From the NCBI GenBank assembly GCA_963582065.1, contig CAUZRQ010000014.1, positions 1 to 64,000 on the forward strand: a DNA stretch of 64,000 bases, written 5' to 3'. The DNA is from UBA8437 sp963582065. GTDB lineage: Bacteria; Planctomycetota; Planctomycetia; Planctomycetales; Planctomycetaceae. Position 1 is the first letter of the stretch; each line of letters opens with the position of its first letter. This document shows, piece after piece, positions 8,514 through 16,806 of this stretch. The translations under genes were made by a program, and so were the position numbers. The notes beneath the pieces are model-generated. The model saw only the letters and a program-made list of their open reading frames with translations. It made no database searches and was not told the DNA's origin.

Positions 8514-9086
8514 CTAGGCCAGCTGCTTCTTGCGGCTGATCAGAGTGCGGACGCGTTCGGCGAGCAATCCGGTGTCGAATGGCTTCCGGAACGTCTCGTT
8601 GAAGATCGTCCGGTCAAAACCGCTCGCGTTGTCGTCGTCAGTCAGCAAGGCGATCAGCACCGTCTCACTGTACTCGCCGTTCTTGCGAAGGTTCTGGGCG
8701 ATCATCAGGGCCTCGGATCGGCCCATTCCGAAGTCGACGATCACGCAGTCCGGATGCAACGACTCGGCTTGGATGCCGGCCTCGAAACCGCTCATCGCGG
8801 AATCGACCTTGTAGTCGTCGCTGTCGAGCATTTCGACAACACCGGCCCGGATGGTCGGATCGACGCCGACGAGCAACACCTTGCCCATCGCCTCGTCTTC
8901 GAGTTCTCCCAGCGGCATCCCGTGTTCCTTGAGGAACCGGATGAGATGCTCACGGGGAATTCTGCGGTCCTGCGAACCAGGGATCCGGTATCCTCGCAAG
9001 CGGCCTGAATCAAACCACTTGCTGACGGTGCGCGGGGCCACCTTGCAGATCTTGGCGACCTGTCCGGTCGTGAAGATAGTTTTCAT
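8514..9086 (-). CDS. HTH-receiver response regulator with reversed domain order
   Basis: Encodes 190 residues. Residues 1-55 are a MerR/excisionase-type helix-turn-helix (FTTGQVAKICKVAPRTVSKW, then RIPGSQDRRIPREHL). Residues 68-188 are a receiver domain with the phospho-acceptor Asp118 (CVIVDFG), Thr149 and Lys168 (FRKPFD). The usual acidic pair near the receiver start is reduced to one Asp (GVDPTIR, Asp76). The DNA-binding domain precedes the receiver, opposite to common response regulators. No histidine kinase is adjacent, so it is an orphan. A GGAG motif sits nine or so bases before the ATG. Targets are unknown. Confidence 0.9.
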   Translation of the reverse strand: MKTIFTTGQVAKICKVAPRTVSKWFDSGRLRGYRIPGSQDRRIPREHLIRFLKEHGMPLGELEDEAMGKVLLVGVDPTIRAGVVEMLDSDDYKVDSAMSGFEAGIQAESLHPDCVIVDFGMGRSEALMIAQNLRKNGEYSETVLIALLTDDDNASGFDRTIFNETFRKPFDTGLLAERVRTLISRKKQLA

Positions 9087-9104
9087 TGCGGGCTCCAGTC
9101 GAAA

Positions 9105-9317
9105 TTATCTCAGTCTCAGAGGAACGTCAGCCCGTGGGAACATGTCCCACTCAGTCTTGGGTCCGTTTACCAGCCGCTCACAGCAGTCGCGTCGGGTAGC
9201 CGGGTTGACCAGGTTCTTGACGATCTGCACCAACCCGAGATGTTGGCCTGGATCCACGAGAACGGGCCGCTTGGATCTCTCCTCGAAACGTTCCTCCGGA
9301 ATTGTCGTATCCACCAA
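9105..9317 (-). CDS. possible small protein upstream of the regulator gene
   Basis: A 70-codon frame with only TTG or GTG starts and no obvious ribosome binding site. The stop lies 18 bases before the regulator ATG. The translation (VLVDPGQHLGLVQIV, then NPATRRDCCERL) has a fairly natural composition and mostly G/C third positions, but matches no family I recognise. It could be a real leader protein or chance open frame in GC-rich DNA. Confidence 0.27.
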   Translation of the reverse strand: MVDTTIPEERFEERSKRPVLVDPGQHLGLVQIVKNLVNPATRRDCCERLVNGPKTEWDMFPRADVPLRLR

Positions 9318-9657
9318 TGCGGGGAGGTGGGACCGAGAGTTTGTTACCAGAGCCTCCTGCTTCCGGGATGGGTCACCCCCGGAATCCGTTTATCCCCCCC
9401 CATCAAAATGAGACCCGTCGAAGTTTTCGGTCCTGCCGGTCGCGTCCCTGCAACCAGCACAACGCCTGTGGCAGAACCTTCCGCCCCCACGTGTCTGATC
9501 TCTACTTTCGACCTAAGTGAGGGAGGGACTTTAGGATCATTGGCCTTGTAACGGCCGCTCAGAGGCCGATCGGACCGTCAAATCCTCGGTTCTTGGCCGT
9601 CACCAGGGCAATCGACCAGCGCGCAGCCGCCTGCGGGGATCTGCCATGGGGCCGGAC

Positions 9658-9679
9658 GACCGGAGATCACGCTCCGGTC
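9658..9679 (-). terminator. hairpin just after the smc stop
   Basis: An 8-bp perfect stem (GACCGGAG with CTCCGGTC) around a six-base loop, starting seven bases beyond the smc stop codon on the minus strand. There is no T run, so termination by this element alone is uncertain; it could also be a transcript-end stabiliser. Confidence 0.4.
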
Positions 9680-9685
9680 CGGCGA

Positions 9686-12600
9686 TTACGCCGCGTCAGT
9701 TTCCCCATCCGGAGAAGTCGACGTAATCTCACCATCTTCACTCAGGTCCTCGAAACGCACGGAAATCCGCTTCGAGACTCCCGGTTGCTCCATCGTCACC
9801 CCGTAGATCACGTCGGCGACGGTCATCGTCCGCTTGCGGTGAGTGATCATGATGAACTGTGTCGTCTCAGCGAACTCGGTGAGCATCGACGTGAAGCGTT
9901 CGATGTTCGCGTCGTCGAGAGCAGCATCGACCTCATCGAGCACGCAGAAGGGGCTGGGGTTGCTCTTGAAGATCGCCATCACCAGCGCGACGGCCGTCAG
10001 GGTTTTTTCACCGCCGGAGAGCAGCGAGAGGCTGCGGAGTTCCTTGCCGGGCGGCCGGGCGACGATATCGATGGCACAGTCGAGCACGTCGCTGGGATCT
10101 TCGAGGATGATGTCGCTTTCGCCTCCGCCGAACAGCTTGCGGAACATCTCCTTGAAGTGAACCTGGATGGCGGTGAACGACTCGCGGAACAGCCGCTGGC
10201 TTTCCTCGTCGAGTCGCCGCACGATTTCCTCGAGCGTCGCCTTCGCTTCGACCAGGTCTCGTCGCTGATGTTGCAGGTGCCCGTACCGTTCCTCGAGTTC
10301 CTCGAGATCCTCCAGCGCGTCGGTGTTGATGCTCCCCATCATCTTCAGCTTTCGTCTCAGCCGGGACACTCTGGCCTCGAGCTCGTCTCGGACCGTCTCG
10401 AACGTGACACCAGGCGGTGGTTCGAGCGGTCCACTCTCCTCGTTCCCGGTTTCCTCCAGCGACGGCTGATGGCCCTCGTCCATTTCCGTCCCGTTGTCCT
10501 CTTCCGGGAGCATCCCATCCGCCGGCTCGTCTTCGATTTCCGCCTCGGCCCGGTCGTCGTCGAGATCGTGTTGGTCGTCGGTCCCGGACAATTCGGCGAG
10601 GTGGAGTTGGAAGGCAGAGGCATCGGAGTGTTCGAGGTCATCGAGTCCGATCTGGTACTCGTCCTGGAGCCGTGTGTTCATCGAATCGAACTGCAGTCGG
10701 ATCTCCTGGGCCTTGAGTTCCTCGGCGTGCTGTTCCTGCCTGAGTTGTCCGATGTCCTCGAGCAGGCGGTTGTCTTCGGTGGCCAGCCGAATGCGTTTCA
10801 GCTTGAGCTGGTTCCGGTCGGAGACCAGCAGTTCGATGTCGCGACCGTGTCGTTCGTCGACGAGTGCAAGTTCGGCGAGTTGACTGCCGGTGTTGAGGAT
10901 CTGGAGAGCGACGTGCTGGTGCTGTCCGACGAGTTGTTCGAGTCGTCGTCTTGCTTCGTCGAGTTCGTCGGAATGCCGGTCGACGTCTTCGAGCCGCCGC
11001 GTGCAGGTGTCCTGGAGACTGCTGCGTCGTTCCTCCTGGCGGGTGACCTCGAGCCGGGCCAGATCGAGAGTTTCTTCCTTGGCGGTCCGTTGTTCTCGGA
11101 GTGTTTCCTGGTCAGCCTGGATCGAGGCGGCCTGGGCGGCGAGTTCCTGCTGCCTCTTGGCGGAGGTCTGTTGTTCCTGCTGTGCGGTGTCGAGTTCCTG
11201 CCGACTCCTTTTCTGGGACTGCTCGAGTCTCTCCAACTCGGCGGCCTGGACCTCGTGTTGCCCGGTGGTGTTCTCCAGTTCGCGGTGCTTGTCGCGAGCT
11301 TCGTTTTCGAGGCGTCCCATCCGATCGGCGGCGGCCTCGCGCTGAGATCTGGCGGCGGTGAGGTCGCACTCGGCCGAGACGAGTGATTCGTCGAGGTTTT
11401 CCCGCTGGTCCTGGTCGGCTTCGATCTGCGCCTCGAGGTCGTCGAGTTCAGTGCGGAGTCGGCGGAGTTCGCTACGGCGCGAAAGCGGCGAGGCGTCGGT
11501 GGAGATGGGGCCGGCCAGCAGCGTCCCGTCGCGCTCGATCAGCTCTCCCTGCAGCGTGACGAACCTGGCACCCCGCCCGGGACCCCGTGACAATCTCAGG
11601 GCATCGGCGAGAGTGTTGACGATCCAGGAGTTGGCCAACAGCCGTTCGATCAGCCACTCGTTTTCGCCGATCGCCTGCACCCCGTCGGCGACCGGACCGA
11701 GCACACCGGGTTGATTCGAGAGGTCCGGTGATGCGTGTGAGTCAGATGTCTCGGGAGCATCGGCGGCGAGAAATCCGACCCGGTCGGTGAGCCGGCTGGT
11801 GTGTTCGAGCAGGTAGTCTCCCAGCGGTGCGAGTTGATCGATGACGATCCACTGGGCGGACTGTCCCAGTGCCACGTCGACCAGCGGTGCACGTTCGAGG
11901 TCGACTTCGAGCAGGTCCGAGACGCTGCCCCGGATCAGGCTCCAGGGGGACTGGTCGGAGGTGTGAGCGCGTTGCAGGATCTCTCGGACTCCCAGTCCGA
12001 TGCCTTCCTGTCGTCGTTCGAGTTTCTCGAGCACCCCGATGCGGGCCTGGTGGCCACTGCGTCGTTCACGGACGGCGGAGAGTTCCTTGACGGCTTCGTC
12101 CTGTTGAGACAGCAGGCCGTCGTGGATCTGTTCCGCCGCGGCCACGTTGTTGTTGATCACCTCGAGGTCTTGCTTCACCTCGGCCACGCGCGATTGCAGC
12201 AACTCGTGTTCTCGCCGGCACGCGGCGCAGAGCCCGGCGAGTTGTTCGAGTTGATCGGCGGTTTCACCCTGTTCAATCTCCAGCGTCCCCAGCCGGCTTT
12301 CCAGTCCCGTCACCTTCTCGTGGCAGGCGGCGACGATGCGAGCCTGTTCAAGCTCGGTCCGCCGGATCGTCTCGAGTCTCCCGCGATCGAGTTCGATCTG
12401 TCGGTTGATCGTCTCGAGTTCCGCAGCGGCCGAATAGCGGTTCCGAGTTGCTTCGTCGAAAGTCCCGACGAATTCCTCGAGCTCCACCTCGGCATGCTCT
12501 CCCAGCCGCTCGGCCTCTCCGAACCGCTGAGAGAGTCTCGAGGCAATGCGGGTCAGTTCGAGTCGATCGCTGTCGAGTTCTTCACCGCGTCGCCGCTGGT

Positions 12601-13507
12601 GTTCGACGGTCGCTTCCAACCCCGCGATCTGCTCGCGGTCGCTGCCCCTGAGGCTCTCGAGCCGGCGGATGCGGTCATCGAGCGAGTTGGTGTCCCGGTT
12701 GATTCCCGAGAGCACCCGTTCGGATTCTCGCTTCCGCGTTTCGAGTTCGGTGACCTGGGTGGCGAAGTCCGAGACGGTCTTCTCGATCTTGGCGAGACGT
12801 GCCGAGTGCTGCCGGTAGTCGTCGGCGGCCAGCCCGATCCACCATGTCTTGAGTTCCTCGGAGATTCTCCGGTACGTCGCCGCCTTCTGTGCCTGGTTCC
12901 TGGTCGAGTTGAGCTGGACCTCGTCCTTGTCGACGATATCGGTCAGCCTCAGCAGGTTCTGTCCGACCCGTTCGAGTTTTCTGAGAGCCTCGATCCGTCG
13001 GGCCTTGTAGCGGCTGATTCCGGCGGCTTCCTCGAACACCGTCCGGCGGGTGCTGGGGTTGGCCTGCAGGATGGAATCGACACGACCCTGTTCAATGATG
13101 CTGTAGGCCGAGCTTCCGGTGCCCAGAAACAGGTTGCGGATGTCTTTCAGCCGGCTGGTTGCGCCGTTGATCAGGTACTCGCTGTCCCCGTTCTGCCAGA
13201 TTCTCCGTCCGATCTGCACCTCGGTTGATTCGATCGGCAGCAGCTGGTTCTCGTTGTTGAACGTCAGGTTGGCTTCGGCGAAGCCAGCCGACTTTCGCCC
13301 CGAGGCTCCGTTGAAGATGACATCGGTCATCTCGTTGCCCCGCATACTCTTGGGGCTCTGGTCGCCGAGGATCCACTTGATCGCGTCGACGACGTTGCTC
13401 TTGCCGCTGCCATTGGGCCCGACGATCCCGGTGATCCCGGGATCGAAGTCGAACCGCGTACGGTCGACGAAGCTCTTAAAGCCGAAAAGGTCGAGAGACT
13501 GGAGCAT
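9686..13507 (-). CDS. smc: chromosome segregation protein SMC
   Basis: Encodes 1273 residues, a little longer than most bacterial SMC proteins (about 1150-1200). SMC is the ATPase core of condensin and organises and segregates the chromosome. The N-terminal head has Walker A GPNGSGKS (30-37). Long coiled coils flank a hinge at about 490-660. The C-terminal head has the ABC signature LSLLSGGEKT near 1160-1168 and Walker B CVLDEVDAALDD near 1185. An unusually acidic, proline-containing segment of roughly 60 residues lies at about 975-1035, just before the C-terminal coil returns to the head, and explains the extra length. It begins eight bases after the FlgI-like gene. No scpA or scpB is present here. 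Confidence 0.97.
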   Translation of the reverse strand: MLQSLDLFGFKSFVDRTRFDFDPGITGIVGPNGSGKSNVVDAIKWILGDQSPKSMRGNEMTDVIFNGASGRKSAGFAEANLTFNNENQLLPIESTEVQIGRRIWQNGDSEYLINGATSRLKDIRNLFLGTGSSAYSIIEQGRVDSILQANPSTRRTVFEEAAGISRYKARRIEALRKLERVGQNLLRLTDIVDKDEVQLNSTRNQAQKAATYRRISEELKTWWIGLAADDYRQHSARLAKIEKTVSDFATQVTELETRKRESERVLSGINRDTNSLDDRIRRLESLRGSDREQIAGLEATVEHQRRRGEELDSDRLELTRIASRLSQRFGEAERLGEHAEVELEEFVGTFDEATRNRYSAAAELETINRQIELDRGRLETIRRTELEQARIVAACHEKVTGLESRLGTLEIEQGETADQLEQLAGLCAACRREHELLQSRVAEVKQDLEVINNNVAAAEQIHDGLLSQQDEAVKELSAVRERRSGHQARIGVLEKLERRQEGIGLGVREILQRAHTSDQSPWSLIRGSVSDLLEVDLERAPLVDVALGQSAQWIVIDQLAPLGDYLLEHTSRLTDRVGFLAADAPETSDSHASPDLSNQPGVLGPVADGVQAIGENEWLIERLLANSWIVNTLADALRLSRGPGRGARFVTLQGELIERDGTLLAGPISTDASPLSRRSELRRLRTELDDLEAQIEADQDQRENLDESLVSAECDLTAARSQREAAADRMGRLENEARDKHRELENTTGQHEVQAAELERLEQSQKRSRQELDTAQQEQQTSAKRQQELAAQAASIQADQETLREQRTAKEETLDLARLEVTRQEERRSSLQDTCTRRLEDVDRHSDELDEARRRLEQLVGQHQHVALQILNTGSQLAELALVDERHGRDIELLVSDRNQLKLKRIRLATEDNRLLEDIGQLRQEQHAEELKAQEIRLQFDSMNTRLQDEYQIGLDDLEHSDASAFQLHLAELSGTDDQHDLDDDRAEAEIEDEPADGMLPEEDNGTEMDEGHQPSLEETGNEESGPLEPPPGVTFETVRDELEARVSRLRRKLKMMGSINTDALEDLEELEERYGHLQHQRRDLVEAKATLEEIVRRLDEESQRLFRESFTAIQVHFKEMFRKLFGGGESDIILEDPSDVLDCAIDIVARPPGKELRSLSLLSGGEKTLTAVALVMAIFKSNPSPFCVLDEVDAALDDANIERFTSMLTEFAETTQFIMITHRKRTMTVADVIYGVTMEQPGVSKRISVRFEDLSEDGEITSTSPDGETDAA

Positions 13508-13515
13508 CCGGGGGG

Positions 13516-15663
13516 CTAGCGGAAGAGCTTCTCCAGGAACGGGAATCGAGATCCCGAGTCGTCCTGTGATCGAGTTTCGGGATCGGGCACTTGGTCGGTG
13601 TCTCGGCGATCGGCCAGGCTGGCTGCTCCCCCGGTCCCCTCGCGCGATGCGTTCTTCTGGTCGTCCTGCTCTTGGTCGGTCTCCGCAGGAGTCACCGCCT
13701 GCTGGTCCTTGCTCGAATCCGCTTTTCCGGCGGATCCGGTTGCGGTATTCGATTGCATCGTCGAGAAGAGGTTGGGGGTGCTGTTGGCCGAGCCAAGCGT
13801 GGTGCGTGTCCCGGTCTTCGGACCACCGCCCCGGAAAAAGACACGGCCGGTTCGAGGCACCGAGTCGATGGCGATCTGGCCCGCCACGTTCTGCTGGCGT
13901 TGGGCCTGGACGAGCATCTGGACAATGTCGGGATAGGAGGCTCCCAGTTCGACGGTCGCCCGGATCACGTCGGCGACCCGGGTCGATACGGTCCGACGGA
14001 CCGGGGGGCGTCCGACCTGGTAACGGCTGATGGTGACCGTCGGCGAGCCGGATTGGGCGTTGATCCAGATGTGGTTGCCGGCCTGGATGGCCAGCGGGGT
14101 TCTGAGTTGCTGGTCGGTCCCGAACAACACGATCTCGGGGCGTTGCAATTGGGTCAGGTGGATCAGCGGGCGACCGCTCGACTGAACCTCGTGCAGGGTG
14201 AACAGGTCACGGACTTTTTCTCCACGGATGGTCGGATCGAGTCGATCCCGGGTCCACAAGGCTCGGAAGGCTCCGTACTGCAGTTCGGCACTCTGTTTCA
14301 ACCGTCCGGCGGCCTGGCAGCGTGGGCAGGGGCCTTCGATCGGGCTGCCCCGGTGCGAACAGCCCTCAGTGTCACAGATCACCAACGGCTTGAGCAGTTC
14401 CCGGAGCAGCAGTTGCGACGGAGCGTCTTCGAGTGTGCTCAGGGCGGCCAGCGCGTAGACCCGGAAGGCCCGTTCGTGCCTGGCCGCCTCGGCCAACACA
14501 GCGGCTCCGGAGTTGTCGTCGAGGTAGGCCAGGGCGGTGGCGGCGTGGAACCGGACCTCGAGATCGGTGTGGTCCAATGCGGGCTTGAGGAACGGGATCG
14601 CCTTGGGTCCGATCGCCTCCAGGGACAGGGCGGTCTCACGAGCCGACTCGAGTTTTTCGATCTGGCTCGAGAGTTGTTGCATCCGCACCTGTCGTGACAC
14701 GTCGTCCTCGCGCATGGCGATCTTGCGGATCACCTGCAGGAACCGCGGGAAGTTGTCTCGGTACTTGGGGTGGATCTTCATCACGATCGTGCGGTCGGTC
14801 TTGGGACTGGCCAGGGGTTCGCGGACTCCGTGCCGGTTGTACGCGTAAAACCGGGTGCCGATCCGGTCGGCGATCCGCCGCGCCATCCTCACGCTGCGGT
14901 AACGGTTCTTGAGTGCCACCGTCAGGTCGCGGTCACGACGAGAGATCCCGCCTCCGGGCACCCGGCCTCGACGGACGACCCCGGCGAGTTCCCCGACGTC
15001 CCCTTCGCCGTGAGAGATCAGGACGTGACCCTTGGCGCGTGCGAAGACGTGGCCGGAGAGCACTCCCTCGCCGGGGATGAAAGCTCGTTCGGAGAGGTCG
15101 GCCTCCATCAGCCAGCCTCCGTTGAGACTGGTGGCCTCGCTGCCCGGTGGCAGCCTGACCTCGACATCAAACGATTCCCCCTTGCGGATCAGCGGCGGCA
15201 GGTAGGCCCGCACGATGACCAGCGCGGTGCGAGGCGACCGGAGCAGTGCCTTGGGATTGGGGACATCTCGCCGCCGGATGTCCTTGAGCAGTGCCAGCCG
15301 GAACGGCGACGGCCTGGGGTCTCCACCGGTTCCGTCCAGGCCGGTGATCAGCCCGACTCCTTCCAGCGTGATCATGCCCAGTCCGCTGATCGAAACGTAG
15401 TCGCCGACTTCCGACGGATTCCGGTCCGCGTCCGATTTCTTCGAGCCGGCTGAGTCACCGGGACTCTGGGATCGGCTCGACCAATTCCACGAGTCGGGCC
15501 ACCAACTGTTGCCGGGATTGATGAACCCGGGGCCGCGGCATCCGATGGCCGTCAACAGGCAGGCGGTGGCCAGCACCAGGCGGCGGCCCGGTGTCGAGGG
15601 AACCGGGTTCGAGCTGTCCCGGCCGGCAGGGTGGGATCGGTGATGGCGTTGAGGGGAGTTCAT
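13516..15663 (-). CDS. FlgI (P-ring)-like lipoprotein split by a HEAT-repeat insert
   Basis: Encodes 715 residues starting MNSPQ, with a GGAG ribosome site upstream; an in-frame ATG 84 bases earlier is less likely. A basic stretch and hydrophobic helix end in the lipobox LTAIGC (Cys42), so lipid anchoring is predicted. Residues about 84-340 match flagellar P-ring protein FlgI: VGLITGLDGTGGD, LPPLIRKGESFDVEV, RVPGGGISR, RRIADRIGT and KYRDNFPRFL. Then come a coiled segment, HEAT-like helices (about 355-450) and a Cys-rich patch (CDTEGC, then CPRC). The FlgI-type C-terminus resumes near 560-670 (IWINAQSGSPTVTISRY, DVIRATVELGASYPDIVQML). A Ser/Thr/Asp-rich tail closes it. It lies in an operon-like run with a proton channel and smc; no other flagellar gene is nearby. 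A true P-ring role is doubtful. Confidence 0.85.
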   Translation of the reverse strand: MNSPQRHHRSHPAGRDSSNPVPSTPGRRLVLATACLLTAIGCRGPGFINPGNSWWPDSWNWSSRSQSPGDSAGSKKSDADRNPSEVGDYVSISGLGMITLEGVGLITGLDGTGGDPRPSPFRLALLKDIRRRDVPNPKALLRSPRTALVIVRAYLPPLIRKGESFDVEVRLPPGSEATSLNGGWLMEADLSERAFIPGEGVLSGHVFARAKGHVLISHGEGDVGELAGVVRRGRVPGGGISRRDRDLTVALKNRYRSVRMARRIADRIGTRFYAYNRHGVREPLASPKTDRTIVMKIHPKYRDNFPRFLQVIRKIAMREDDVSRQVRMQQLSSQIEKLESARETALSLEAIGPKAIPFLKPALDHTDLEVRFHAATALAYLDDNSGAAVLAEAARHERAFRVYALAALSTLEDAPSQLLLRELLKPLVICDTEGCSHRGSPIEGPCPRCQAAGRLKQSAELQYGAFRALWTRDRLDPTIRGEKVRDLFTLHEVQSSGRPLIHLTQLQRPEIVLFGTDQQLRTPLAIQAGNHIWINAQSGSPTVTISRYQVGRPPVRRTVSTRVADVIRATVELGASYPDIVQMLVQAQRQQNVAGQIAIDSVPRTGRVFFRGGGPKTGTRTTLGSANSTPNLFSTMQSNTATGSAGKADSSKDQQAVTPAETDQEQDDQKNASREGTGGAASLADRRDTDQVPDPETRSQDDSGSRFPFLEKLFR

Positions 15664-15885
15664 CCGTGAGGCTCCGTTGGCGCAATACGCCGGGATCCCG
15701 TCACTGACAACGGACCCCAGGCGCGAGGCCACGTCCGGAAGTGCCACGACGGGGTGTTGGAAGTGCAGGAGCAGTGAGTGTGAAGTGAGAGAACCTGCTG
15801 AGGCGGCGGGAAGATAGGGTTCCGCCTGCTGCCGGTCAAGATGAGACCGGGATCGACCAGTCCGAAGCGAGGGACTGGAGTCGAG

Positions 15886-16806
15886 TCAGACCGCCTGCTT
15901 GGAACCGCCGCCGGATCCTCGACGTCTCCGCGGCTGCGAGCCGAGTGCCTCGGCCGAGATCGACTGCACCACACTCTGAGCCAGGTAGTCCATTTCCATC
16001 ACCAGCGTGTCGACACGCCCCGAGAGGAACATGTACATGATCAGCGTGGGGATGGCGATCAACAGGCCGCCGGCGGTCGTCAGCAATGCCAACGAAATTC
16101 CCACGGCCAACTGCTCGGTTTTTCCCATCGAACCGGCCGCGGCGATGTCGTTGAATGCCTGGATCATGCCCAGCACGGTTCCCAGCAGTCCCAGCAACGG
16201 AGTCACGGTGGCGACGCCGTTGAGGACCCTGAGGTGAGCCCGCAGTTCGCTGACCTGCCGTTCGCCTCCATCGATGATCGCCTGTTCGACCTCGACGCTC
16301 GACTTGCCCCACTTGCGGATGCCGTGGGCGAACACGGCGGCGACCGGGCTGTCGCTTTGCTGGCACAGCTTCAACGCGCTGTCACGGTCGAGTTTGCCCT
16401 GGTGGAGGTGCTCGAGGAACCGCTCGACGAACGGCTTGGGGATCACCCGGCTGCGTTTCAGCACCACCAGCCGTTCGACGCTGAACCACACCGCGATCAG
16501 CGTGGCAATGGCGAAGGGGGCCAGGAATGCCCAGCCCATCCAGCCCAGCTGCTTCATGATGCCGACCGGGTCGGTCGGCATCATGACGCTGGCGTCCGTG
16601 GAGGAAGTCGCCGGTTGGGGGGGGGCCGCCGGGACGGTGTCACCGGATTCCAAAGAGCCGTCCTGGGCCGCGACCACGCCTCCGACGAGCACCAGCAGGA
16701 TGACCGGCAGCAGCGGCCGGATCCAGTACCGCGACGATCCGGCTGCCGGCGGATCCGGCTGCCGGTCGGTTTCGAGCCGCCGCAAGGTCGATGGGAAACC
16801 GGTCAT
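15886..16806 (-). CDS. MotA/TolQ/ExbB-family proton channel
   Basis: Encodes 306 residues. A hydrophobic N-terminal segment (about 25-48) is followed by an Ala/Pro/Thr linker. The ExbB/TolQ core has a first helix with WAFLAPFAIATLIAVWFSVE, a cytoplasmic loop (LCQQSDSPVAAVFAHGI), then the conserved pair GVATVTPLLGLLGTVLGMIQ and LLTTAGGLLIAIPTLIMY. Family members conduct protons and energise outer-membrane or periplasmic machines. Its ATG overlaps the stop of the TPR gene (ATGA, 16803-16806). The usual ExbD/TolR partner is absent here; the next gene, 222 bases on, is the FlgI-like lipoprotein. A plain ExbB for TonB transport is the alternative reading. Confidence 0.92.
   Translation of the reverse strand: MTGFPSTLRRLETDRQPDPPAAGSSRYWIRPLLPVILLVLVGGVVAAQDGSLESGDTVPAAPPQPATSSTDASVMMPTDPVGIMKQLGWMGWAFLAPFAIATLIAVWFSVERLVVLKRSRVIPKPFVERFLEHLHQGKLDRDSALKLCQQSDSPVAAVFAHGIRKWGKSSVEVEQAIIDGGERQVSELRAHLRVLNGVATVTPLLGLLGTVLGMIQAFNDIAAAGSMGKTEQLAVGISLALLTTAGGLLIAIPTLIMYMFLSGRVDTLVMEMDYLAQSVVQSISAEALGSQPRRRRGSGGGSKQAV

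Larger units (their letters stand above)
9087..9685. other. 599-bp intergenic region between smc and the regulator gene
   Basis: This stretch must hold the promoter of the HTH-receiver gene. It also contains a possible short reading frame (9105-9317, listed separately), a polypyrimidine/polypurine patch near 9395 and a hairpin just after the smc stop. I see no RNA gene or mobile element in it. Much of 9350-9560 matches no coding pattern on either strand. Confidence 0.6.
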
